Source: Urophycis tenuis
Taxonomy: Eukaryota > Chordata > Actinopteri > Gadiformes > Phycidae
Direction of reading: 5' to 3'
DNA: 64,000 bases
Assembly (NCBI GenBank): GCA_036785325.1
Contig: JAXIVH010000099.1
Location: 189,501-253,500 of the forward strand
Made by a program: the position numbers and the translations under genes. Shown piece after piece: positions 1 to 10,334 of the stretch (the first letter of the stretch is position 1; each line of letters starts with the position of its first letter). The notes under the pieces are model-generated. The model was not told the DNA's origin. It saw nothing but the letters and a program-made list of their open reading frames with translations, and made no database searches.

Positions 1-234
1 CCTGTTTTAAACTTGCTAGTGTCTCCGAAATATTTACTCTAGAAACATTGTAGAAACACGAAATCGTTCGGGAAGTCCTTACGGCGATGACGGTCTTGCT
101 TTTTTTCTGATAGGAGCTACCATTTTGTCAGAATAAGCCTAAATGTGAGACCAGTGCCGAGGCAGAAAATGGATTTGTTATGGGTTCGTTACTGGTACCA
201 TGACAATACCGTACCATGACAATGCAAACTCCAG

Positions 235-256
235 GGGGGGGGGGGGGGGGGGGGGG
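235..256. repeat. poly-G tract
   Basis: An uninterrupted run of about 22 G inside the Helitron-like repeat. Reading frames across it (proline or glycine runs) are not genes. Confidence 0.9.
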
Positions 257-360
257 CTGGTGTTCTAATGGTTTGGCCCAGCTGAAAAGCGGGAAGTGCT
301 GTGTTGTGTTTACCTCGCGTGCTTGCGTGTGTGGGTGAGTGACCTGTATCGATCGCGCGC

Positions 361-361
<1 letters not shown>

Positions 362-428
<67 letters not shown>
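362..428. repeat. (CA)n microsatellite
   Basis: A pure CA run of about 33 units inside the repeat. Copies of the same array, with different lengths, sit at the equivalent place in the other two modules (33748-33806 and 38966-39029), so it is part of the element. Confidence 0.95.
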
Positions 429-431
<3 letters not shown>

Positions 432-452
432 GCGATGTCTTGCAGACGCAGA

Positions 453-620
453 GGTGCAGTTCAGCCGTGTCTACCTGCTGAATGTAACCGCTGTGAAACT
501 ATCGGGAAATAACGATTCATTTCGCTGATTAACGGCGGTGCAGTTCAGCCGTGTCTACCTGCTGAATGTAACCGCTGTGAAACTATCGGGAAATAACGAT
601 TCATTTCGCTGATTAACGGC
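453..620. repeat. 84-bp tandem duplication
   Basis: Two adjacent, nearly identical 84-bp units (453-536 and 537-620), each starting ggtgcagttcagccgtgtct. The other copies of this module have one unit, so the duplication is private to this copy. Confidence 0.85.
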
Positions 621-1390
621 TTTATCGAGACCGGCGCTCGCTCTCTGTTATTGTACGTCTCTCTACCAAAGTGCTATTTCTCTCTCCGCTCTCTCTCGTC
701 ATCGGACACAAATCAAATTAAATGTGAATGTAAAGTAAACCTAACACTAACCCTAACCTCAACGTCTCTGTAGACATCGCGCGTGTGTGGGTGCTTGCAA
801 AATTGTCATTTTAATTCATAACATTGAGTGACACACACACACACACACACACGTCCCGACCACAGCAGTTGATCAGTGATGGGCAGTGAGATCTGTCTGT
901 CTTGTCGTTGATAAATAAACTGTGAGATATCGAGTCTCCGTTGCCATGGTTACCATCTAGCGTCTCTCTCGTCATCGGACACAAATCAAATTAAATGTTG
1001 TTTCTATTTTGTGTAAATTAGGTTAATGCTTTTGTGTTTTCTTGTATTATCAGTTCAAGTTGTTGTACTTGCCTGAGGAAATCGTGGATAGTAGCGTGTT
1101 TTGTAACGTGTTGTGGGAGTGTTTCCCAGAATGCATTGCGACATTCTGGCATTCTGTTTCATTACATGTTATTGCTATTAGATAGGGTTTGGAGGCGAAT
1201 TTTCAGGACATGTTGGGTTCCTTACATTTCACTGTTTCATGACCTTCAGTTTGTTGACTGCTGTTTTTGGGATCAGCACCATTACTCAAACAGCTGTGAC
1301 TCTGATAGAGGTTCACACTCCGGTAGCGTCACCCGTGCACTATCAAAATTTCCCTCGAGGGAATTTTTGAACTCTAGTTATAATACTTAC

Positions 1391-1657
1391 AGTGTTGCCT
1401 AATTGTGACTTTCCTTGCGCTGTGTTCATTTTGGACTGAGCAGCTGTAGGTCGATTCTGTGCCGTTGTACACGGTCCTTAAGGAGCTGCTGATGTCATAG
1501 AGTCCCTGGTCATCTTCATGGACGTTGGGTGAGTCCTGGGGGACAGTAGCGGGGCGAGGACTGATGGACCAGGTGAGCTGTGGTCTTGGGTAGATTCCTC
1601 CAGACTTACAGGTGACAGTGTTGTTCACTATGACAATGTCCACTCTAGCAACAGGAG
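1391..1657 (-). CDS. IgC-type exon of copy 1
   Basis: A 267-nt exon with an acceptor (tatcag) at 1658-1663 and a donor (gtaagt) directly below 1391, phase 1 on both sides. It encodes one C-set Ig domain. The first cysteine lies in VTCKSGG, followed by the IYPRPQLTW strand and the second cysteine in YSCSVQNEH. It is nearly identical to the exons at 13747-14013 and 53805-54073. The intron after the donor holds only 13 bp of ordinary sequence before the Helitron-like end begins. Confidence 0.8.
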
Positions 1658-4600
1658 CTGATACAACATGCAACACATTAAAGCAATAAACTCAGTTAAT
1701 GTTTGCTCTATATGACTATTTTTATTTTTGTATGCAGGATGACATCCTATTTAAACAGGACTTGTTAGGGCCTTGAGTCGTCGGCATTTTCTCCCCTCCC
1801 TCTGTATGTGCTACCCCCTCCTGTTTTGCAGCGAAGCCTCTCCAGTGGGCGTGTCCTTCCATCCCCTGATTAGCCCCGGCGGCTGATTGGTGCGGGGCTC
1901 CGCCAACCAGAGCGCGACAGCGCAGGGAAGGCGTATAAAAGCCCAGTGTGCCCTGCAAACAGGGGCAGACACCTTCAGGAGACCGATTCGCATAGTCACA
2001 TGAAAAGAGCGGTGCCAGTAGCTCAGTGGATAGAGCGGGTGGACAGAGTGGGTCGTCCACTAACCGTAGGGTCGGCGGTTTGACCCCCTTGATCCTACAT
2101 GTCGAACCCCACAAATGTACTGATTGTAAGTCGCTTTCGACATAAGCGTCTGCTAAATACCCCTTTACCCTTTATGAGAACCGATGTTTGTACAGTGAGG
2201 GTTTGTGTGCGTGTTCCCGCATTTGGGCCCAGGGTAAGAATGACATTTTCCTTACTGATTTTGGTTACCTGCACTCACGTTTAGGGTTTTTTCACACTGT
2301 TTAGGGGTGCTGATTGTTTGTATTTCTGCTTTCATCACGCTATGTTAGTTAGGTTTTTGTCATAAATGTTTGAATCGTGGTTATTCACCATTCATTCATT
2401 CATTCATTCATTCTAAGTCAGTAGACCATTGGCTTCATTTTATTTTAAGGAGTTCTCTTTTTGTTATATTTGTTTATTTGATTTGACAGCACCTGGTGGC
2501 CCTTTTCTGATGGTTTTGTTATTTAATTTCCACTTGCCGTTAAATAATAAATATCCTGTTAATTGCATGCAATCCATCCATGGGGTTGTGTGTGTTACTT
2601 CCCTTCTCCCTCAACAGGCTGGGTTGGTAACATATGTGGGGGCTCATCCGGGATGGAAGGAAACGGAGGAGCCCCGCACCAATCAGCTGCGGGGGCTAAT
2701 GAGGGGATGGGAGGACACGCCCGCTGGAGATGCTTTGCTGCAAAACAGGAGGGGTAGCGCGTACAGAGGGAGGGGGAGACAATGGCGACGGCTCAAGGTC
2801 ACAACAGTACTTCATCTCACCTCTCACTGTCAGGTTGATGAAGGTCTCCTGCTTGTCCTCTGAAGTGCCGGTGTAACACTTGTACCTGCCCTGGTCCTGG
2901 AGGTTCACCCTGGCCAGATGAAGTGATGCGTTGCCCCTTGAGATCTGGTCAAGGAACAGGGATGTCCTATTCTTGTAGAGAGGGTCCTGGTGTTCCAGTT
3001 GCTCCTGCTCCTTGTAGTAGGAGTGTACATTAACATCCTCTCCATTCAGCTTGATCCAGTGGATGATCGTATCACTGTTTGGTTGGAATTTGCATGGCAG
3101 CACACAGCTCCCCCCAAACACACAGTTCACCTGGGGGTCTGGAGATCAGAGGGTACAAACGGGGTACACAGTTTTGATATTGGAAGCAGTGAACACTTTT
3201 TATTCAGTTTTGAATGGAGCTAAACGTTTCTTGTGATGGTGTATGACAAATTGTTGGAAAGTTGCAAGATGAAAATTATTTCCAGTTCAGAATCAGAATT
3301 ATTTGATGAAAAACATTAGCAAAACTAAAATACCATGGCTGAATAAACTTCCACAGAAATGAGGATTCAGAAAACCCCCCAACAAAAATCACGCAGTACA
3401 AACATTATGAAATGAATAGACCTGGGCCACACCATTATTAAACACTTGGGAGGATCCATACTGAGAGATGAATACCCCTATAATTTTCAATTTCTATGAA
3501 ATACATGATGACGCCTACATTCATTCTCAAATCAAAGATAATCATAACGCGCTGTGTCCCTTCAGAGCCGCAGCCCAGCATACTGCCATAGTGATGGCTA
3601 TTTGTAAGTTAACTACCGGTATACAACGTGACATACATACATAGTATATGGAACCGTTTTTTGTGTGGTTGCTGCAACGAACTTCCACTGACATGCCAAC
3701 ATTGCTATGGTGATCTCACAACAACACACACCGTAGACCAGTAAACAAAGGACCAAACACTTAGAACAAATTATGAATGAAAAGATAGATTGTAATCCGG
3801 CGCAACTTCAAGTGGAATTTCGAAATATTTTCTGGAGGCTGTGTTTCTGTACTGCAATTTGTTTGTTTCGTGTTATTAAAGGGGTAGTGAACACATAATA
3901 ATGATTATTCATTATCATTATTTAACTAAATTAATTATCTTAGCAATGGTGACAAAACGGCATTGGTAAGGCTACTCTGTCGTCGATCATATATGACATA
4001 TTGCCACGTAAAAAAAAAAAACCCGGGTTTGCGTTCACTAGGCTATCCCTTTAGATTTTAAAATAATACTTTTAGTTGTTGATATTTAGTCAAGTTTACC
4101 TCCCTGCACGAGGACTTCCATCACAAGAAACACGGCTGTTTGAGTCAGAACATTGTGGAGGGCTGTCATTCTACTGCTCCTTTGGGACTCTTGTGCCTCT
4201 CGGTCTGCTGCAGGTTCAGTGACACTTCAGACTTTACTGGACTGGTGTTATGCCGCGTTCTGCCTGCCCGTGTTATGCCGCGTTCTGCCTGCCCGCCGAG
4301 AATTGTATGCACCTCGCGGGAGCGCGCACAGCTGAAGGGAAACTACCGTAGCCTAATGATTTTTTACGACTACTGTAATGATTGTGTTTGAAATTGACAA
4401 GGTTTCCCTGATTAATGTCGCAATATTTCTTAAGGCAAACTATTCTGTGTGGCTGTGTTTTAAGCGTACGATTTCAGATAGTTATGCTAAAACAATAGGC
4501 TATGTTTAAATGTGGAAAATTAATGTGAGGTGTCATCCACGCTGTCATGGTCGATCCGTGCTGAGAAGACCATTTGATTCCAATCATTCATTGATTTGAA

Positions 4601-6550
4601 GTCTCAGTGAAAAAATTGGAAAGTTGCAAGATGAAAATTATTTCCAGTTAGCAGAATTATTTGATGAAAAAACAATAGCAAAACTAAAATAGCATGGCCG
4701 AATGAACTTCCACAAAAATTAGGATTCAGAAAACATAGTCTGCCCTAAAACAAACAATCCCACACTACTACTACTACTACTAGCCTATATGAAATGAAGA
4801 GGAACTAGGCCACACCATTATTAAACACATGGTACTGAGAGATGAATACCCGGATAATTTTCAATTTCTATTAAATACATTTTGAGCAATAGCCTACATC
4901 ATTCTCAAATCAAAGATCAGATCATAAGTTTAATGCGTGAACCCGCTGTGTCCATTCAGAGCCGCTGCCCAGCATACTGCCATAGTGATGGCTATTTGTA
5001 AGTTAACTACCGGTATACAACGTGACATACAGTATATAGAACAGTTTTTGTGTGGTTGTTGCTGGAACAAACTTCCACTGACAACCAACCACTACTGGAT
5101 GTCAAACATGTTCCTTGGGATAAATACAGTATGTCTGTCTGTCTATGTAAATGTTTTTGCATGGTTGTTTCTGGAACGAATATCCACTGACAACCAACCA
5201 CAAACATACTGGCTTTCGCTTTCCCTTGATATTGTGACCTCAAAACAACACACCCTGTAGGCCAACCAAAGTAAACAAATACATGAATGACAAGATAGAT
5301 CTCAAGACAATGCAATCCGGCAGATTCAGGCTGTTTTACCGGTGCAGTGTGGAGATGTGGGTGCTCCATTTTGAAAATAATAATACTTAAACCCTAAACA
5401 AACAATAGGTATACACAGTTAAGATTCAGAGAACTAGTCTGCCAGCCCAGCCCAACAAACAAGAGATGAGCCAAAGGAAATATTGAGAACAAAAACATGA
5501 ATGGCTAGAGAATACAATCCAGATTTAGATGGACTTTCAGTTGGAATTCCCAAATTGTTTCTGTATGACTACATTTTGTTTGCTTTTGTTATCAAAAGGG
5601 GGAGTGAACCCAAACTCATCATCAATCATTATTTGAGTTTGCTTCTACATTGTAATATATCCTCCTAAGACCCAGCCTATGAATTTGTGTAATGACATCA
5701 GTACGTTTTCTATATATTTTAACTAATCTGAGCCACTCAATTAGTTCTCTGTCCTCTAAAGAGGACATCCTGGCCTTTCCAATGATATATCATGTGTTAG
5801 GCTGGGATGAGGGCAGCCCTCTTCCTGCTGAGACAAAATGGCAGCAGCAGCAAAAAGCACAACAATGAGAAGAAGCATTGCTTATCTTTAGCATTGTTAT
5901 TTTTTACATTAAAATTGTCTTGTTGTCCACTGCAGTGGACATGTTGTAAAATCTAAATTAAAATATTTTATGAAATTCAAAATTGTGAGATGTTTTAACT
6001 ATAAAGAGGCATGAAATCACAGAAAAAGTTGAATTGAAAGACACTTCTTTTCCTTGGGTGTCAGGAGGCTATACCATTTTGTCACTGCTACTAAATAAGA
6101 CCATAATTTAGAGAAAACAGGAGTGAGGACGAGAAGAAGGAGCAGTTTTGTCAACTCTAATGACCAATTTGCCTCCCAAATGAGCGTAATAATGAGCAAT
6201 GTTGTTTATGAAATGCCGCTCAAAGCAAAATAAAAGGCACAGCAGAGAGGAACATTCACAAAGTGGTTGGCAGAGACTGGAAAAACATAGGATTTGAATC
6301 ATGTTTTCTGTAAATGTTTTTTAGTAATGGTGCCAAAATGCCCCTGAATACTCTGTCGATGATCATATATGACATATTGCTTCGTAAAAAAAAAAAAACA
6401 GGTTTGGGTTCACTACCCCTTTAGACTTATATTACTGTACTAAATAATACTATTAGGTCTTTATATTTAGTTAAGCTTACCTCCCTGCACGAGGACTTCC
6501 ACCACGAGAAACACGGCTGTTTGAATCAGAACATTGTGGAGGGCTGTCAT
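1391..6550 (-). CDS. HHLA2-like B7 family gene, copy 1 (partial)
   Basis: Gene-level entry. The exons on the minus strand are a signal peptide (4100-4169, with an alternative at 6481-6550), IgV (2821-3138) and IgC (1391-1657). All junctions are phase 1 and read through without stops. B7-family proteins are type I membrane ligands on antigen-presenting and other cells that co-stimulate or inhibit T cells. The IgV-IgC order and the motifs resemble HHLA2. No transmembrane exon is seen, because the DNA past the IgC donor is a Helitron-like repeat reaching the window edge. The gene is therefore either continued to the left or truncated. Copy 1 and copy 2 share a TIR element in the IgV-IgC intron, so they are the closer pair. 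Confidence 0.65.
2007..2173 (+). mobile_element. tRNA-derived SINE inserted in the TIR element
   Basis: The head has an A-box-like tagctcagtggatagagcgg and a B-box-like ggtttgacccc, followed by a body with the common fish motif aagcgtctgctaaat. The flanks are near-direct repeats (atgaaaa at 2000-2006, atgagaa at 2174-2180). The related unit at 12025-12455 lacks exactly this segment, which gives an empty site. It is a SINE and not a tRNA gene because the anticodon arm is not tRNA-like. Confidence 0.7.
2389..2416. repeat. (ATTC)n microsatellite
   Basis: About six tandem ATTC units inside the TIR element. The copy 2 equivalent near 14738 has only one or two. Confidence 0.85.
2821..3138 (-). CDS. 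IgV exon of copy 1
   Basis: A 318-nt, phase 1-1 exon between an acceptor (ctccag at 3139-3144) and a donor (gtgaga, from 2820 down). The domain starts DPQVNCVFGG, with the first cysteine pair in NCVFGGSCVLPC, an IHWIKLNGE strand, NRTSLFLDQ, and the hallmark DQGRYKCY before the G strand ending NLTVRG. This is a V-set domain as in B7 ligands, with potential N-glycosylation at NRT and NAS. The donor lies only about 12 bp from the end of the TIR element. Confidence 0.82.
3879..4052. mobile_element. MITE with aaaggggtagtgaac inverted ends
   Basis: The left end aaaggggtagtgaac and the right end gttcactaggctatcccttt are inverted copies. The interior is AT-rich with a conserved gatcatatatgacatattgc motif. 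Matching elements sit just upstream of the other signal exons (5594-6422 and 23848-24014), so the MITE predates duplication of this flank. Confidence 0.6.
4100..4169 (-). CDS. Signal-peptide exon of copy 1
   Basis: An ATG (first base 4169) opens 23 codons plus one base. They begin MTALHNVLTQTAVFLVMEVL and end VQG, followed by a gtaaac donor (4099 down). The segment is short and hydrophobic, ends in small residues and leaves phase 1, which joins the IgV exon to give a Gly-Asp boundary. It would direct the protein to the secretory pathway. It is nearly identical to 6481-6550 and 24078-24147. Confidence 0.72.
4620..5400. repeat. Duplicated 5' flank of the Ig genes
   Basis: This stretch repeats sequence found at 3250-3730, 15580-15800 and 23395-23740, for example agccgcngcccagcatactgccatagtgatggct. 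A local duplication is also seen within it (5041-5100 against 5150-5215). No gene is seen. It marks several rounds of duplication of the Ig gene 5' region. Confidence 0.6.
5594..6422. mobile_element. Long MITE, same family as 3879-4052
   Basis: The ends aaaagggggagtgaacccaaac and gtttgggttcactacccctt are inverted over about 20 bp. The interior is about 830 bp, longer than its relatives, and contains extra AT-rich sequence of unknown origin (about 5650-6300). No coding capacity is recognised. Confidence 0.6.
6481..6550 (-). CDS. Extra signal-peptide exon
   Basis: A 70-nt exon with an ATG at 6550 and a gtaagc donor below 6481. It encodes a 23-residue signal peptide differing from the 4100-4169 exon by a few residues (QTAVFLVVEVLVQG). 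No IgV exon lies between the two signal exons. It could be an alternative first exon of copy 1 or the remnant of a further gene copy whose other exons were lost. Confidence 0.6.
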
Positions 6551-6649
6551 TCTACTGCTCCTTTGGGACTCTTGTGCCTCTCGTTCTGCTGCAGGTTGTG
6601 ATACTTTAGACTTTACTGGAAATTAAATCAAATGTGTGTGTGTCTGAGC

Positions 6650-6650
<1 letters not shown>

Positions 6651-6712
<62 letters not shown>

Positions 6713-6718
6713 GTGTGT
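6651..6718. repeat. (GT)n microsatellite
   Basis: A near-pure GT run with one GC interruption, just upstream of the extra signal exon relative to its transcription. Confidence 0.95.
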
Positions 6719-6850
6719 CTGAGTGAGTGAATGAGTAAATGAGTGAAAGGGGGAAAGAGGGGTGGACTGGGGATAGGTGAGGTTGCATTTGGCTCTGAGC
6801 AAATCCATGTAAATCCGAGTGAGTGTGTATGTGTGTGAGAGACAATGAGA

Positions 6851-6851
<1 letters not shown>

Positions 6852-6899
<48 letters not shown>
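6852..6899. repeat. (GT)n microsatellite
   Basis: A pure GT run, flanked by GAGT and GAGA low-complexity sequence up to about 6930. Confidence 0.95.
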
Positions 6900-6901
<2 letters not shown>

Positions 6902-7379
6902 TGAGAGGCTGAGTGAGTGAGAGAGAGAGAGTCCTACTTGACATCTTCTCACAGGTCTTCACACTAACATCATGCGCAGATGTACAGAGCTGTAAGTGTA
7001 AAATAATGATAATAATAATCATAATAATAACCATAATAATAACATTGTCACCAACTAACAGTTTGGTTAATGAACAAAATGAGTGTGGGCCTTTTGTTCT
7101 CAGTGTGTGTGTGTCTGTACACAAATCGACAGAGCTAACAGGTTCCACGAGAAAGTCAGAGGCTGGAGTAAAGTTGAATGACCTTTACTGTTGTCATCAT
7201 TCTCATGAAAGGATTTTTGTAAAACTGAAATGATACAGAAAGAGTACCAATTACTGGATGCTGTTTAAAGAATGATAAGTCCACATACTTAAAATGATGT
7301 AACTTATGTAAACAGTTACAAAGTTATAACACAAACAAATACCGACAACAAATGGCAGCATGTGACATTAAATATCTGC

Positions 7380-7990
7380 CTCCATTGAGGATGGGCTCCT
7401 GATTTTCTCGAGTAAATCAATGTGCAATAGTATTTGTCATCTGAATATTGTATGTGTTTATATTCTTCAGGCCAAAGAACAAGATAGGGATTCCAGAGAG
7501 AGTCGATCTAGTTTGTCTACGGGGGAAATGTTGAATATTAATCTTTAAGGTTGTTTGTGATCCCGAGGGACATCCAACTGACCCATCAAAAACGTACCAT
7601 GATAAACAACATATTAGGCATTCATTTCACAACATCACACACAAAGAAGTATGTGACCATGCCTCTGAACATGTTATTTTCATATAATTTATGTACATAC
7701 ATTGGTTTTCTTGGGTGTTTTAAATTTAAATTGATGACGTGCTTGCCTTGAGCATGACACAGCAACACACCTATTGAGAATTATAACATAGCCTAGCATA
7801 AAATGTTATTGAATCGATTGATGAATCTGTTTGAAGACTGATATTCTGTTTTTATTGCTTCCAATTCCAAATTACAATAGCTCATTGAGAGATGATATAT
7901 TTCAGATCAGTCTTGTTTACATATTGAACAATGTTATAATGAGATGCATTGTCTCAGCAAAAGTTAATTTTGAAATGAAAATGACTCAAT
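7380..7990. repeat. Segmental duplicate of 24900-25530
   Basis: Long co-linear similarity with 24900-25530, for example ccaaagaacaagatagggat and atcccgagggacatccaact. No gene is seen. Together with 9500-10660 against 26480-27930 it shows that a flank of several kilobases was duplicated. The LINE at 7990 interrupts only this copy. Confidence 0.7.
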
Positions 7991-7994
7991 ATCC

Positions 7995-9400
7995 ATGGAG
8001 GAGGGGAAAGATAGCCCAAACATGGGGATTTGCAGAAGGTATCTGGAATCCAAAGGAGGAGAATGCTAAGAACATCGAGCAGTTCAAAACCATCTCCCTG
8101 CTCAGCGTTGAGGGGAAGATATTTTCGCCATCCTATCCCGTCGGTTGACAGAGTTCCTTCTGAAGAATGAGTACATCGACACCTCTGTAGAGAAGGGTGG
8201 AATCCCAAAGGTTCCAGGATGCCTCGAGCATACAGGTGTGGTCACGCAGTTAATCAGAGAGGCAAGAGAAGGGAAAGGAGACCTAGCAGTGCTGTGGCTC
8301 GACCGCATCATTGCTTATGGATCCATTTCCCATAAGCTGGTGTAAACAGCACTGGATCGGCACCAGGTAAGTTCAGGGACCTCATCGTGGACTATTACAA
8401 GAGTTTCAAGCTGAGAGTCACCTCTGGGACAGTCACACCAAAACGCTTGGTAGCGTTCCAACCACGGGCTACGCAAAGCCCTGGGCAAAGACAGATGCCG
8501 ATTGGTCCAAGAGGAGGTGAGAGCTGGTGTGGGCTGGTGTGGAGGAACTGCGTACTAGCCAGATGGTGGGGATGTGACAGCAAGGCGCATGGACGAGATG
8601 TTAACAGGCAGTGGACCGCAAGATCTCCTGGTCCGAGCTTTGGCAAGCTGAACCTTACCAGATCAAGTTCCTGATTGCTTCCGTCTATGAAATCTTACCC
8701 AGCCCATCCAACCTCTTCTGCTTGGGCATGGTTGACACACCATCATGTCCCTTGTGCCGCAGAGAAGAAATGCTAGAGCATATCCTCAGCTGTTGCCCAA
8801 AGGCCCTGGGAGAAGGATGCTACTCTGGGCGCCACGACCAGGTGCTGAAGGCGATAGCAGAAACCATCTTCACCAACATCATCAAGAACAAGCCTCTCCG
8901 ACCAGCAAGGCAGGTGATTGCTTTTGTCCGACAAGGGGAGAAGCCTAAGCCCCACAAGGGGGGCAGTGGGACTCCTTGGAACTGCACCGGACTGGCAGAT
9001 GAAGGCCGACGTGGGGAAGCAGCTCAGATTCCCAGAGCACATCACCAAAACCACCCTTAGACCAGACATAGTTCTGTTCTCAGATTCAATAAAACAGGTT
9101 GTACTATGGGAGCTGACAGTTCCCTGTGAGGAGCGCATGGAAGAGGCCAATAAGAGAAAGCTTACCAAGTACGCCGACTTTGTTGAGGAGTGCTGCAGAC
9201 TTGGGTGGCATGCCCAGTGTGTGCCAATAGACGTTGGCTGTATAGGCTTTGCAGCGCGATCTCTCTGCAAAGCATACAGCCTGCTTGGAATCACAGGCGC
9301 ACGCCAGAGAAAGGCCATCAAAACCACCACAGAGGCAGCTGAGAAGGCCTCTAGATGGTCGTGGATCAAGATGGGCGATCCGTGGGTACATGCTACTTAG
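7995..9400 (+). pseudogene. RLE-type non-LTR retrotransposon, decayed
   Basis: A broken reverse-transcriptase segment (about 7995-8345, including VEGKIF, a TSVEKGGIP stretch and LWLD with AYGS like RT motif A) is followed, after a large deletion and frameshifts, by the C-terminal part. The latter has a zinc-binding pattern C-x2-C-x7-H-x4-C (CPLCRREEMLEHILSCC, about 8749-8799) and a restriction-like endonuclease pattern, RPDIVL with WELTVP about 20 residues later (about 9058-9122). This order, RT, CCHC then RLE, is typical of R2/R4/NeSL-like LINEs. Several frameshifts make it inactive. A second 3' end of this family lies at 62690-62960. Confidence 0.65.
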
Positions 9401-9687
9401 ACACAAGTAGGGACTTGATCAATCCTGGCTGCATCACCTGGGTAAGGGTGTACGATGTTGAAAGACCGGAAACAGCCAATGAATGGAGAATGAATTGTAG
9501 CAGCATTTTAGAAATATTAAGTGCATCCTGAAAGCCTGTAAGTATTTACTGTGTCATACATAAACTGGAGGGTTGTACATGTGCTTTGATGGAAGCAGTT
9601 GTAAAATATGACACGATACAGATGTGGAGGAAACATATGGTCATAGGGACTTCTCTCCCCTCTATTCAGGACATTGCACCTAAACCA

Positions 9688-10190
9688 GGGGTGTCAAACT
9701 CATTTTGGTTCAGTGGCCACATATAGCCTAATTAGATGTCAAGTGGGCCGGACCAGTACAATCACTACAGAATTACCTATAAATAACAATAAGTCCATGA
9801 AGTACAAGTAGATTATGATAATATTCATATTTAATTAAATATCCTTTTACAAATGTTATATCCCCTGGTAGGGTCAGGGTGTACATTAACAAAATAACGA
9901 GACTCAAAACAAGAATGGGCAGACCAAGTCAGTAACATTTGAAAAATGATAAATGATTTATTAAAGTTAAACTAATTGTAAGTAGGACTAAATCAATTGG
10001 CAATTAAGCCACCTGCTGGAACACAGGCAAAGTTAAACATGACAGCACCGCAGAATTTCAAGACTTTACTGAATACGTCCATGTCCCAATCAACATCTAA
10101 TGTTGAACAAAATGAAACACCCCCCCCAAAAAAAACAAAAAAAACAATAACTGTCTCATTGATAAGACCGGGACAATGTGTCCGCCAGAA
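9688..10190. mobile_element. hAT-like terminus and flank
   Basis: It starts caggggtgtcaaactca followed by ggccacatatagcc, a sequence typical of non-autonomous vertebrate hAT ends. A duplicate start lies at 26716. The right end is not found. The rest is AT-rich with no recognised gene. Confidence 0.4.
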
Positions 10191-10199
10191 CGATTGTAT

Positions 10200-10330
10200 A
10201 CCCCTTTTTATAGCGAATCTCCAGGTTGCAGCCTTGCAGATAGAGTGACCAGCGCATGATGCGCTGATTGGCATTCTTCATCCTGGAGAGAAAAACAAGG
10301 GGGTTATGGTCGGTGAAGACACAAACAGTG
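10200..10330 (-). pseudogene. Ty3/Gypsy RNase H fragment
   Basis: A minus-strand reading gives a short stretch with VFTDHNPLVFLSRM and NQRIMRWSLYLQ, which is characteristic of the RNase H region of Ty3/Gypsy pol. It is not part of the large Gypsy element at 16064-22493, whose RNase H reads VVYTDNNPLSHL. Only about 43 codons remain, and the segmental duplicate at 26.7-27.6 kb lacks it. Confidence 0.6.
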
Positions 10331-10334
10331 TAGG

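Larger units (their letters stand above)
1..1377 (+). mobile_element. Helitron-like repeat, 3' portion (module A)
   Basis: The right end has Helitron-type 3' terminal features. A near-perfect palindrome at 1345-1368 (core tccctcgaggga) is followed five bases later by the end sequence CTAG at 1374-1377 and then a host T. The same ending occurs at 39913-39945. The body is shared with 33470-34830 and 38690-39945. No protein-coding domain is visible, so this is a non-autonomous copy or fragment, and it continues left of the window. It carries two microsatellites and an 84-bp tandem duplication. Helitron assignment is inference from the terminus; the 5' end is unknown. Confidence 0.5.
1765..2808. 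mobile_element. TIR element in the IgV-IgC intron, copy 1
   Basis: Left sequence 1765-1900 and right sequence 2666-2808 are inverted copies of each other, with about 120 bp of clear similarity starting near ttagggccttgag and ending near ctcaaggtc. The same element lies in the same intron of gene copy 2 (14112-15092), and an internal part recurs at 12025-12455. The left arm contains an inverted CCAAT motif (gattgg) and a TATAAAAG box (about 1935), so the element may carry a promoter. No transposase is seen. The superfamily is not recognised, and the target-site duplication is unclear. Confidence 0.6.

Noticed and set aside
128..481. Cys/Val or His/Thr repeat ORFs over the (CA)n and poly-G tracts
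   Set aside because: They are translations of simple repeats on both strands, with no domain or splice context. The same applies at 6606-7148, 33541-33892, 38718-39194, 45491-45762 and 59820-60120.
2013..2090. tRNA gene
   Set aside because: A- and B-boxes are present but there is no acceptor stem or proper anticodon arm, and direct repeats plus an empty site show that it is a SINE. The same holds for 14360-14519 and 43526-43582.
1722..2114. 130-residue minus-strand ORF as a gene
   Set aside because: It runs through the TIR element and SINE and is explained by those repeats.
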